Origin: Fuerstiella sp.
Lineage (GTDB): Bacteria > Planctomycetota > Planctomycetia > Planctomycetales > Planctomycetaceae
Reading direction: 5' to 3'
DNA length: 64,000 bases
NCBI GenBank assembly: GCA_029245955.1
Contig: JAQWOH010000074.1
Location: 186,001 to 250,000, forward strand
The position numbers and the translations under genes were made by a program. The notes under the pieces were generated by a model, which saw only the letters and a program-made list of their open reading frames with translations, was not told where the DNA came from and made no database searches. How positions within the stretch are numbered: position 1 is the first letter of the stretch; each line of letters begins with the position of its first letter. This document shows, one piece after another, positions 49,078 to 58,437 of this stretch.

Positions 49078-50877
49078 ATGACGACGGAAGAACATTCTCC
49101 GCAGGCTGAAGCTGAAGCTGAAGTACCTGAACACGCCGCGATCAAGGAAACAGAAGCGGTGCAGGAAGCGACCACCGAGCAAATGGCCCCCTTGGTCACG
49201 ACGGAGCCGTCAGCGGCCCCCGCTGAGGCAGTGGCTGCCACGCCAGCGATGGAGGCAGCCTCGCCCGCTCCGCCGCCCGCCACAACCGAATTGGCGCCGA
49301 CGCCCCCCGTAACAGTCAATATCGATCCCGTTGTGCCCGGTGCCACGCCGGCAACTTCGGAAGCGATATCCCCTGCGGCGGTGCCTGTTGCTGATTGTTC
49401 AGCCGTGCCTCAGCCGGAGGCGACTTCACCAGCAGCAGAAGCAGCTACTGACGGATCAGACAATGTCGCTGCGCCCGCCGACACTGGTGGTTCGGCAGCC
49501 CGTGTGCGAGAAAAACTGGGTTCACAGTCCAAGGGTAAGTCGCTCGGCAATGAGGACATTAAGACTCAGCGACCTGATACGCCGACGAATACAGTGGCCA
49601 CGGATATTCCTGAGGCTGATGAACTGGATGCAACGCTGCAGGCTGAGATTGAAACAGCGCTGGGCGAAGAGGCGCTTGCAGCAACTGAAACGCCTTCGTC
49701 ATCGGCGGCTGAAACAGGAGCTGCCGATGCTCCTGCGGACCCGGATGAGCCCGAAGAAATCGGTCCGGGGTCTGTGGTGACAGGTACGGTCCAGCAGATT
49801 CATGGCGATGACGTGTTTCTGAACGCTGGTCTGATGGCAGACGTTCTGTTGTCACTGAAACATATTCCGGAGGGTGCAAAAACTGAAGTTGGCGGCACGA
49901 TGCGTGTCGTTATCGAATCCATCGATGGTGATGGGTTATTCCGCGCCCGCCTGCCGGAAGCAAAGACGAAAACCGGAGGTAACTGGGATGGCCTTGCGGC
50001 TGGCCAGGTCGTCGACTGTCAGGTCACTGGAACAAATAAGGGTGGGCTGCAGGTCACGGTCAGCAGCCTTAAGGCATTTCTTCCCGCCAGTCAGGTTGAT
50101 CTGGGATTTGTTGCGGACCTGGAACAATATGTTGGTCAGACCCTGACGGTGCAGATCACCGAGGTCAAACCCAAGAAACGGAATCTTGTCGTCAGCCGCC
50201 GAGCGTTGCTGCAGGCCGAACGTGAATCACTGCAGGCTGACTTCTGGACATCAATCGAAATCGGACAGGACCTTACCGGAACCGTCAAGACAATCAAGAA
50301 ATACGGGGCCTTTGTGAACCTCGGTCCGATCGATGGTTTTCTGCATGTTGGCGAAATTTCGTGGTCGCGGATCAGTCATCCGAACGAAGTTTTGAACGAC
50401 GGTCAGGAGATTCAGGTTCGTATTCTGAAGATTGATAAGGAAAAGAATCGGATCAGCCTGGGCATGAAACAGCTTGTACAGAATCCGTGGCAGGGACTTG
50501 GTGAAAAATATCCTTCCGAGCGGATTGTTTCGGGCAAAGTCACTCGCATTGCTGACTTTGGCGCCTTTATTGAGCTGGAACCCGGGGTCGAAGGTCTGGT
50601 GCACATCAGTGAACTGGCCTGGCGCCGCGTTGGCAGTGTCGGTGAGATTCTGTCAATTGGCGATGAACGCGATTTTCAGGTGCTGGAAGTCGACCAGAAG
50701 CGAAAACGTGTCAGTCTTTCGTTGAAGGCGCTGGAGAAGAAACCGGAATCTCCCAGGAAGGATTCGGCCGATGAACCATCCCGTCCGCCACGCACGCCGA
50801 ACCCCGATCTTCGGGGAGGCATGGGTGGTCAGTCCGGCAACAGCGGTCTGTTCGGTAATCCGTCCGACTTTACGTAG
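49078..50877 (+). CDS. S1 RNA-binding domain protein (ribosomal protein S1-like)
   Basis: 599 aa. Residues 1-225 are low-complexity Ala/Pro/Glu/Thr-rich sequence. Four S1 (OB-fold) domains follow at about 226-300 (GSVVTGTVQQIHGDDVFLN), 305-375 (GQVVDCQVTGTNKGGLQV), 395-465 (LTGTVKTIKKYGAFVNLG, the best match) and 480-555 (VSGKVTRIADFGAFIEL). The tail is Pro/Gly-rich. S1 proteins hold mRNA on the 30S subunit. The order and number resemble the shorter S1 of non-proteobacteria; the long acidic head is unusual. A single-gene transcript is likely, with the leader structure described upstream. Confidence 0.9.
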   Translation: MTTEEHSPQAEAEAEVPEHAAIKETEAVQEATTEQMAPLVTTEPSAAPAEAVAATPAMEAASPAPPPATTELAPTPPVTVNIDPVVPGATPATSEAISPAAVPVADCSAVPQPEATSPAAEAATDGSDNVAAPADTGGSAARVREKLGSQSKGKSLGNEDIKTQRPDTPTNTVATDIPEADELDATLQAEIETALGEEALAATETPSSSAAETGAADAPADPDEPEEIGPGSVVTGTVQQIHGDDVFLNAGLMADVLLSLKHIPEGAKTEVGGTMRVVIESIDGDGLFRARLPEAKTKTGGNWDGLAAGQVVDCQVTGTNKGGLQVTVSSLKAFLPASQVDLGFVADLEQYVGQTLTVQITEVKPKKRNLVVSRRALLQAERESLQADFWTSIEIGQDLTGTVKTIKKYGAFVNLGPIDGFLHVGEISWSRISHPNEVLNDGQEIQVRILKIDKEKNRISLGMKQLVQNPWQGLGEKYPSERIVSGKVTRIADFGAFIELEPGVEGLVHISELAWRRVGSVGEILSIGDERDFQVLEVDQKRKRVSLSLKALEKKPESPRKDSADEPSRPPRTPNPDLRGGMGGQSGNSGLFGNPSDFT

Positions 50878-51416
50878 GGCGTGTGCAACGTAACCCTGAA
50901 AAACCGCGTGAAGCAACCGTGAATTCGCTGATCGCAGGTGATATCAGGGCATCGACCTCGAGACGACGCCCCGGTAGTTCCGCCGCAAATGCCTTGGGGC
51001 TCTGGGCTGGAGCGCTCTGCCGGACGATTTCACGGTGATCGGTCGCCACCGCCTGTAACCCTGCAGCAGGTCGCCTGATAAACGCGTCGACAGACCAGAC
51101 GCAGTCTCTCAGTCTGTGCGTTTGGCGTGTCGTGTTTCGTGTGACCTGCGGAACCTGCTCATCGGATAGCGAGTCCATGCTGTCCCTGCCAGCAACTGGT
51201 ACAGGTGGACACGAAACTTACGCTTTAGCATTTCCGGCGCGGCCATCGGGACTTCATATTGCAACACCATGGACAGAGAACCTGGCATGTCAACACTCAG
51301 TGCAGTCACGCGGAGTTTTCGTCGCTTCATGATGCTGTATTTTTGTAACAGGAATATGCGACGGCGTGCCGGCGGAACAGAACCCGACAAAAAACCTGGT
51401 CAGGATTTCCTGCAAG
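50878..51416. other. region without a recognisable gene, before an ankyrin relic
   Basis: 539 bases following the S1 gene. Open frames occur on both strands but none looks conserved; a minus-strand frame near 51109-51390 is basic and of no known type. It may be decayed sequence like the adjoining ankyrin relic. Confidence 0.4.
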
Positions 51417-52700
51417 ATGGAAGCGTACGGTCTTTCTGAGATCCGGGCTCTGATCGCCAGCGGCGCAGATGTCGACATGAAGATCAGATAAGGCACAGTT
51501 TCGTTCTTCGCAGGGGCATTGAATGGTTACTCAGATTGTCCAGCTCCCGCCTGCAGGAAGGGGCCTGACGTTAAGGTCACTGGCAGTAAGAGACTTTGTT
51601 CGCTGTGTGTGGCCTTGCACCGTGGTCATGTCAAGGTCACCGGATTGTTACCGGACGCCGAAGCCGCCGAGCGTTCCGCCGACGCCAGTTACGGGATTAC
51701 AGCATTGTGGGAGGCGTCGAGAAGAATGCATGTCGAGGTTGCCAGGATCCAGTTGCACGCCGGGGCTGACATCGAGTCCGCAGCGACAGGCAGAGTTTCT
51801 CCAATGATGATGTCAGCTTAAAACGCCCACGTAGAGATCGCTGCGCGTCTTCTGGTGGGAGGGGGCATGTCGATGCTGTCTGCAGGTGTGCCTTAATGTC
51901 ACTGCAAATAGCGTCGCAGAATGGGCATGTCGATATGGTCTGAACGCTGCTGAATCATGGCGAGAATACTCACTGAGCTCACGCGAATGGTGGCAGCACC
52001 GCTTTCGATGCAGCTGCGGCGCACGGCCACCTGCAGATCGTTGAATTGCTGCCGGAAGCAACCACCGAGACTGTTGGTAGCGGAAAACCAGGACTAACGC
52101 TGTTGTGAGAGACTTCGAAACAGGGACGAAGCGATGTCGCTGCTCTGCGTCTGGGTGCGGGAGCTGACGTCAATGCTGTTTCGAACGAACTTTCACATTA
52201 CTGATCCTGGCATGGGAAGATGGTCGTCTCAATGCTGATGAAATGCTGCCTGGGCAGAGGCCAATGTTAATTCCGTCGATAAGCTTTGCATGTCATTACT
52301 ACGAATGGCGTCTCGGGGCTGTCATGCTGAGATCGTCAGACTCCTGTTGGATCACGAGGCCGATGTTGACATTATCCGAACGCGAGATTTTACCACCTCA
52401 CCTGGCGTTGCCGCACAGAATGGCAACACCGATGTCGTGGAACTCCTGCTCATGGCCGGGACGGATACTGATGCCGCTGACACTTGCGGCTTCACGACGT
52501 TGTTTGTTGCGTGCCGGGCGGGCCAGGTTGATACGGCAAACCGCTGCTTAAGCACAAAGTCAACGTGAATATCGAGACGAGCTTGACTGAGAATGTGTTT
52601 ACACCGCTGGGCGTTGCCGAATCTTTGCGTTGTGAAGCTGTACATTGCGAATGCAATGCGGAGCCGGTGCAAACCGTCAATCTCCATTGTCGTGGAACAG
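51417..52700 (+). pseudogene. decayed ankyrin-repeat gene
   Basis: Several ankyrin-like pieces lie in different plus-strand frames with stops between them. From ATG 51417: GLSEIRALIASGADVDM, then TAA at 51489. Near 51600-51820: VALHRGHVKVTGLL and YGITALWEAS..HVEVARIQLHAGADIES. Near 52290-52570: AEIVRLLLDHEADVD, AAQNGNTDVVELLLMAGTDTDAADTCGFTTL and ACRAGQVDTANRC. These match the helix-turn-helix and the GADVN-type loop of 33-residue ankyrin repeats. The frame changes and in-frame stops across about 1.3 kb show the gene is broken. End coordinates are approximate. Confidence 0.75.
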
Positions 52701-52720
52701 CACTTCGGTTATCCGCCGAC

Positions 52721-54412
52721 TCAGTTGCTGCGAGTAAACCGACGTGCCAGTACCTCCAGTGCTCGAGCAACATCAGGATCGGCACTGATTTCATCGCTTG
52801 TGCGGCCTCGAAAAAGAGTGCGGTGCGAATTCTCTACATTCACGTGGGGAGCGATTCCTGTACCCGCATAGTTCTGATGTTCGGGTGAAAAGAACTTGGC
52901 GGTCGTCAGCTTCAAGCCAGTGCCGCCGGGCAGATGAATGATGCTCTGCACGGACCACTTGCCGTATGTTTTACGTCCCACGATTGTGCCGCGGCGGTGG
53001 TCGTTGATGGCACCTGCGACAATTTCGCTGGCACTGGCACTGTTTTCGTTGACCAGCAGAATCAGAGGCATATTGCGTGTGTTGTATGTGTTGGCTCGAA
53101 ACGTCTGCGTCTGGTCGAATGAACGGCCTTCGGTTGACACCAGCACGCCTCGATCGATGAATCTGTCAATGACGTTAGCGGCGGTATCCAGCAGTCCGCC
53201 CGGATTGTCCCGCAGATCCCAGATCAACGATTTCATTCCGCGACTCTCAAGCTCACGCAGAGCCGCATCCATTTCTTCTTCCGTGGAGTTCTGAAATCCG
53301 GTCATTCGGATGTAGCCGACACCCTGTTCCTGATTCAGTATGATCGAACTGGTCACACTGCGAACAACCACAGGTCGACGTGTCAGTACACTGCGGTTGA
53401 TCTTTCCCGTATCCGTTTCAAAGGCAAGGTCAACCTGACTGCCCCGGGGGCCGCGCAAAAGTCCGGCCGCTTCGTCGGTGGTCAGATCACGACACTCGTG
53501 ACCGTCGATCTCGACAATAAAGTCGCCAGGCCGCAGTCCGCCTTCTTCCGCAGGACTGTCCAGCAGGACATTGACCAGATGCATTCCCTTGCCTTTCTCA
53601 CCTTCCATTTCGATTCCAATGCCGACGAATTCACCCTGAATGCTGCCAAACAGATCGTTGTAGCGATCGGGCGTCAGGAAGTGACTGTAATCGTCCAGAG
53701 CGTTGCAGGAACCGAACAGATACTCCATGATTACGGCAGCATCCGGAATGCCGACGTCGCGTCTGGCAATATCACAAACCTCTGCGACGACCATACGAGC
53801 TTCCAGCCGACTGGCGACTCGACGATTCCAGTATTCGCCGGTCAGCCTGCGTCGCAGCTTCTCTGCTGCGGGACGAGACGAACTCTTGACATGAGTCTCA
53901 AGAAAACGCTCGTTGCCGAGAGCCATATACAGGCTCTCGGTGCCGTGGGCGATCAGCTTTGTTGCAGAAACGTTTGAAACATATTCCAGTTGCACGCGTG
54001 TGATTACGTCTTCCATCAGGTCCAGCGCCTCAGCACGCCGCTGCCTCAGCAGCTTCTGCTGAAAACTGCGATCGGAGTAGCGTCGGTCAATGGCAAAATG
54101 AATACGTGTGCGGCGCAGAGCGTAGTTCAGATTGCCGTCTTCCGGGAAATGTTTCAGAGCCGCTTCGTACAGACGAATGGCCTCGGCACGCTGATGCAGT
54201 TTTTCCAGTTCTTCACCAAATCGGAAAGCTTCGGACGCGGTCCCCCGGCCTTCTTCTACTGATTTGAGATTCTCCGAGATTCGCTCAGCGTCGATGATGC
54301 CACTGGGCGTCTGTTCATCTGCTGAAAGCACCGGGGAACTCATCCCCAACGTTACCGACGCAATTGCTATGAACGCCCATCGATAAGCGGAATTCGGTCT
54401 CGATCGCTCCAT
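52721..54412 (-). CDS. S41 family C-terminal processing peptidase
   Basis: 563 aa with an N-terminal signal peptide (WAFIAIASVTLGMSSPVLSA). A TPR-like segment (EAIRLYEAALKHFPEDGNLNYALRR region) precedes the peptidase. The PDZ domain is at VGIGIEMEG..SPAEEGGLRPGDFIVEIDG. The S41 core has GVGYIRMTGFQ, LIWDLRDNPGGLLD, the serine motif NENSASASEI and the Lys in GRKTYGKWSVQ, so the Ser-Lys dyad is intact. CtpA-like proteases cleave envelope proteins near their C-termini. It converges on the ankyrin relic. Confidence 0.92.
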   Translation of the reverse strand: MERSRPNSAYRWAFIAIASVTLGMSSPVLSADEQTPSGIIDAERISENLKSVEEGRGTASEAFRFGEELEKLHQRAEAIRLYEAALKHFPEDGNLNYALRRTRIHFAIDRRYSDRSFQQKLLRQRRAEALDLMEDVITRVQLEYVSNVSATKLIAHGTESLYMALGNERFLETHVKSSSRPAAEKLRRRLTGEYWNRRVASRLEARMVVAEVCDIARRDVGIPDAAVIMEYLFGSCNALDDYSHFLTPDRYNDLFGSIQGEFVGIGIEMEGEKGKGMHLVNVLLDSPAEEGGLRPGDFIVEIDGHECRDLTTDEAAGLLRGPRGSQVDLAFETDTGKINRSVLTRRPVVVRSVTSSIILNQEQGVGYIRMTGFQNSTEEEMDAALRELESRGMKSLIWDLRDNPGGLLDTAANVIDRFIDRGVLVSTEGRSFDQTQTFRANTYNTRNMPLILLVNENSASASEIVAGAINDHRRGTIVGRKTYGKWSVQSIIHLPGGTGLKLTTAKFFSPEHQNYAGTGIAPHVNVENSHRTLFRGRTSDEISADPDVARALEVLARRFTRSN

Positions 54413-55351
54413 TTGATTCTCCCCTCACATCGAACCCGATCAGCAGCGACGGATCGTAATTCGACTGACTTCCACAGCCATCGTATAAGGCGAGCATCAT
54501 GCCGCGTCTGGTGTCTTCCGTGTGCGATCCTCAGTCGATTGCCGAAGTCTTTCCTCTGTGTTCGTTGTATGGCAGACTGCCACAGCGTAAAAACTTTCCA
54601 TGATTTCGAATGTGTGGCTCCTGTCGGACACGACTGCCGACCGGAGTGGGGCACTGCACAGAAGACGCCGTTCTTCCTGCGATCAGACTACGCCGGGGCA
54701 GCAAGACTGATCGTTTACAAGGCCTTTGATTCAAAACCATACTTACCAGGGTAATGACGTATGTCGCCCGCGGTGAGCACAAGTCGAATATACGGCGGGT
54801 TTTGGAGGTGGTCAAACGGTTGTTTCCGTTAAGGTTTTCCTACGGCGACAATTCAGCATAAACCACACAACGGAAAGGCTTTACCTATCTTCACCCCCAT
54901 GGGGGGGATCTGACGATTACGCCGTCTGCAGGCATCGTTCGCGATACTAGACGGGATTCCAGCATCTGACAGCCCGTATCCGGAGACGAATTGTATCTGA
55001 CGAGACACGACTGGACAGATTTCAGACGAATCGCGTGCAGAGCACTCCGGACGAAGCAAATCAGTATTTTCAAGTGTGAGCGTTCATCGTACTTTGGTCT
55101 GGTGGTGTCATTAGGGCTTCGCTGACCGAGACTGATTTTCGCGATGTTGCAAATACGACCGCTCACCGGCGGGCGCGTCTTGTTTTCATCAGAAACGTTT
55201 CTTAGAACACCATGCACACTTTCTCGCAGAATCACTCGGAACAGCCGGGCGATTCGTTTCGTTGCCGGCATACGGGGACAGAGTCGTTCGTCCCGCCCTG
55301 TGTAGCGACGACGAAGTACGATTCCACACTGAGCAAAAAGGCTTTCTTCAC
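54413..55351. other. 939-bp divergent intergenic region without a supported gene
   Basis: The longest gap without a gene or relic in the window, between the S41 peptidase and serA. Short frames on both strands (for example the plus-strand one from 54413 to 54754) have no recognisable domain, signal peptide or Shine-Dalgarno. Noted structures are a small dyad AACGG / CCGTT (54815-54830) and a palindrome CCCCCATGGGGG (54894-54905). An ncRNA or a short peptide cannot be excluded. Confidence 0.45.
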
Positions 55352-56986
55352 GTGTATCGAGTTTTGATCACCGATGGTCTGCACGCTGCGGGTATGCAGA
55401 TTCTGGAGCAGACGGAAGGCGTTGAGCCGGTCGTTATGCCGGATCTTTCGCCCGACCAGCTTCGCGAGGAACTGAAAAATGTTGACGGCATTGTTGTCCG
55501 CGGCAAAACCAAGCTGACGCCGGAGATGCTGGAAGGTCAGGAACGACTGAAGGTTGCAGTCCGCGCAGGCGTGGGTGTCGACAACATCAGTCTCGACGCA
55601 GCTACAGCGGGTGGTATTCTGGTCATGAATACCCCCACTGGAAACACCACCAGCACTGGAGAACATGCATTTGCCATGATGATGGCTCTGTCGAGAAACA
55701 TTGCTCCAGCCGCCGCTTCGATGCGAGCCGGAAAATGGGACAAGAAGATGTTTCAGGGGACTCAGCTGTCGGGGAAGACACTGGCCGTCATCGGACTGGG
55801 GCGAATCGGACTGACAGTTGCCAGTCGGGCTCAGGCATTTGAAATGAAAGTTCTGGGCTATGACCCCTTCCTGTCTGAAGAACGAGCTAAAGAGTACGGT
55901 ATCGAACTCTACCGTGATGTCGACGAGATCGTGTCGCAGTGCGACTTCCTGACCGTGCACACACCGCTGACCGATGAAACTCGCGGCATCATCAATGCTG
56001 AGCGTCTGGCCGCCATGAAGAAGGGCGCCCGCATCATTAATTGTGCTCGAGGTGGTATTGTCGATGAGACAGCTTTGGCCGATGCCATTGAATCAGGCCA
56101 CATAGCGGGCGCCGCGCTGGATGTATTTACCAGGGAGCCGCCTGTGGATCGTCGGCTGGTCGACCTGCCTCAGGTGGTGACCACGCCACACCTTGGTGCT
56201 TCCACCGACGAAGCACAGGAAATGGTGGCCGTCGAAGCTGCGGACATTATCACTGACTATCTGGTGAACAATAATATTCGCTATGCCATCAACATGGCTC
56301 CGGTGTCCGGCGCCGAGATGGAAGACCTGAAGCACTATCTGAGCCTCGCCTATCGACTGGGGCTGTTGTCAGCCCAGATGATAAAGGGGCAGGCGCTGCA
56401 GGCGGCGGAAATCGACTTCCGAGGCGAAGCGGCGGACAGGAAAACCAGACTGATGACGTCTGCATTTGCCGTCGGACTGCTGGAAGCAGCGCTGGACGCA
56501 AACGTAAATATCATCAACGCTACGTCCGTTGCCAAGTCTCGCGGTATTGCTCTGACGGAAACGGCCAGCGGAAGTTCTGAGAACTTCGCGTCCATGATCT
56601 CCATCAAGCTGACCACAGACCGAGGAGAGTTTGAGGCAGCGGGCACCATTTTCGGGCATCAGTTTCTGCGGCTTGTGAAGCTGGGGTCGTACTGCTTCGA
56701 AGCTTTTCTGGACGGATTATTGCTGGTCTATCGACACCATGATGTTCCCGGTCTGATCGGTTACATCGGCACGATTCTGGGCAAGCACAACGTCAACATT
56801 GCCAACATGGCATTGGGGCGTGAAGCGAACCAGCCAGGGGGAGACTCAGTCGCTGTCCTCAATCTGGACAACGAACCGTCCGCTGCTGCACTGGCGGAAG
56901 TTGCGAGTCACGAAGAAGTCAGTGGTGTGGAGATCGTGCGGTTGCCACGGGCCGGCGCCAGCCTGCCTTGGCTCAGCGGCAGCTGA
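55352..56986 (+). CDS. serA: D-3-phosphoglycerate dehydrogenase
   Basis: 544 aa, the long SerA type. GTG 55352 gives the expected start (VYRVLITDGLHAAG); an AAAAGG lies about ten bases upstream. The 2-hydroxyacid dehydrogenase core has VVRGKTKLT, VAVRAGVGVDNI, the NAD-binding GLGRIGLTVASRA, INCARGGIVDE with the catalytic Arg, and the His in PHLGASTDEAQ. The allosteric-substrate-binding region and a C-terminal ACT domain (VPGLIGYIGTILGKHNVNIANM) follow. It begins serine synthesis from 3-phosphoglycerate and is probably regulated by serine through the ACT domain. The frame is open to 55262, without support for a longer protein. Confidence 0.94.
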   Translation: MYRVLITDGLHAAGMQILEQTEGVEPVVMPDLSPDQLREELKNVDGIVVRGKTKLTPEMLEGQERLKVAVRAGVGVDNISLDAATAGGILVMNTPTGNTTSTGEHAFAMMMALSRNIAPAAASMRAGKWDKKMFQGTQLSGKTLAVIGLGRIGLTVASRAQAFEMKVLGYDPFLSEERAKEYGIELYRDVDEIVSQCDFLTVHTPLTDETRGIINAERLAAMKKGARIINCARGGIVDETALADAIESGHIAGAALDVFTREPPVDRRLVDLPQVVTTPHLGASTDEAQEMVAVEAADIITDYLVNNNIRYAINMAPVSGAEMEDLKHYLSLAYRLGLLSAQMIKGQALQAAEIDFRGEAADRKTRLMTSAFAVGLLEAALDANVNIINATSVAKSRGIALTETASGSSENFASMISIKLTTDRGEFEAAGTIFGHQFLRLVKLGSYCFEAFLDGLLLVYRHHDVPGLIGYIGTILGKHNVNIANMALGREANQPGGDSVAVLNLDNEPSAAALAEVASHEEVSGVEIVRLPRAGASLPWLSGS

Positions 56987-56988
56987 AG

Positions 56989-58437
56989 CTAAGCCAGAAT
57001 GTCCGTCACCACTTCGCCGTGTACATCGGTCAGACGGAAGTCACGTCCCTGAAAACGATACGTCAGCCGTTCGTGGTTGATGCCCAACTGCTGCAGGATA
57101 GTGGCGTTCAGATCGTGGATATGTACCGGATTTTCGGTGATATTATAGCTGAAGTCGTCCGTGGCCCCGTAGACCGTGCCGGGTTTGATGCCGGCACCTG
57201 CCATCCAGATACTGAAACATCTGGGATGATGGTCTCGACCATAGTTGTCGCGGCTGAGTTTCCCCTGACAGTAGACCGTGCGACCAAATTCGCCGCCCCA
57301 GATCACCAGCGTGTCGTCCAAAAGACCGCGTGATTTTAAATCGTGAACCAGCCCCCACGACGGCTGGTCAATGTCTTTGCACTGGGCGGGCAGCGATTTC
57401 GCAACATTGCCGTGCTGGTCCCAGCCGCGGTGAAACAGCTGCACAAAGCGGACGTCGCGTTCCAGCATACGACGAGCCAGCAGGCAACTGGCCGCAAAGG
57501 TGCCAGGTTGAGTGACTTCGGGGCCGTACATTTCCAGAACGCTTTTGGGCTCACCCTGAATGCTCATCAGTTCCGGCATCGACGTCTGCATGCGGAACGC
57601 CATTTCATACTGTACGATTCTGGCCTGAGTCTCCGGATCTCCCACCGAATCCAGGGTCTGCTGGTTCATCTTTGCCAGACGGTCCAGCATCCGACGGCGA
57701 GCCGTGTCGCTGACTCCGTCCGGGTTCGACAGGTACAGCACCGGGTCTCCTTCTCTTCGCAGACCGACACCGGAGTACCGGCTGGGCAGGAACCCGGCTC
57801 CCCACAGACGGTTGTACAGCGCCTGAGCTGTCTGTCGTCCCGACCACGAGGGCGTCATCACCATGAAGGAAGGCAGTTCACGATTTTCTGCGCCCAGACC
57901 ATAGCTGAGCCACGATCCCAGACTTGGTCTTCCCGGCAGTTGATGTCCCGTGCAGATATATGTGATAGCCGGATCGTGGTTAATGGCTTCAGTATGCATG
58001 GAACGAATGACGCACAGGTCATCCATCATTTTTGCTGTGTACGGCAACAGTTCGCTGACCCATGTGCCTGATTCCCCGTGCCGGGCGAATTTGAATTTTG
58101 AAGGAGCGATGGGAAAGCGTTTTTGCTTCGAGGTCATTGTCGTCAAACGCTGGCCGTTACGCACAGATTCCGGCAGATCCTTGTCATACCAGTCGTCCAT
58201 CTTGGGTTTGTAGTCGAATGTGTCCTGCTGGCAGGGGGCTCCGGCCATGAACAGCCAGACCGCCCGCCGGGCTTTTGGAGCGTACTGCCTTAGGAACTCC
58301 GGGACTTCGCCGGTGGCCATGCCGCTGGCGTTTTCAGCATCCAGGCCTGCCAGGGCCGCCGTTCCCAGTCCCATCGCTCCTTTGGCAAAGAAATGACGTC
58401 GAGTTTCGGCCAGCATGTGTTGTCGCGAAAGACTCAT
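56989..58437 (-). CDS. DUF1501 family exported protein
   Basis: 482 aa. A twin-arginine-like leader (TRRHFFAKGAMGLGTAALAG) begins near residue 12. Family sequences include AVWLFMAGAPCQQDTFDYKP, MTSKQKRFPIAPSKFKFARHGESGTWVSELLPY, GQHLP-type site TGHQLPGRPSLGSWLSYG, the WGGEFGRT motif and HHPRCFSIWMAGAGIKPG. The fold is related to alkaline phosphatase/sulfatases. The function is unknown; the genes are hallmarks of planctomycetes and occur with DUF1549/DUF1553 genes. Its start overlaps the stop of the upstream PSCyt1-DUF1553 gene by four bases, so translation is coupled. The 3' end is two bases from the convergent serA stop. Confidence 0.93.
   Translation of the reverse strand: MSLSRQHMLAETRRHFFAKGAMGLGTAALAGLDAENASGMATGEVPEFLRQYAPKARRAVWLFMAGAPCQQDTFDYKPKMDDWYDKDLPESVRNGQRLTTMTSKQKRFPIAPSKFKFARHGESGTWVSELLPYTAKMMDDLCVIRSMHTEAINHDPAITYICTGHQLPGRPSLGSWLSYGLGAENRELPSFMVMTPSWSGRQTAQALYNRLWGAGFLPSRYSGVGLRREGDPVLYLSNPDGVSDTARRRMLDRLAKMNQQTLDSVGDPETQARIVQYEMAFRMQTSMPELMSIQGEPKSVLEMYGPEVTQPGTFAASCLLARRMLERDVRFVQLFHRGWDQHGNVAKSLPAQCKDIDQPSWGLVHDLKSRGLLDDTLVIWGGEFGRTVYCQGKLSRDNYGRDHHPRCFSIWMAGAGIKPGTVYGATDDFSYNITENPVHIHDLNATILQQLGINHERLTYRFQGRDFRLTDVHGEVVTDILA

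Noticed and set aside
54413..54754. 113-codon plus-strand gene upstream of serA
   Set aside because: Cys/Arg-rich peptide with no known pattern; likely a chance frame next to the S41 gene start.
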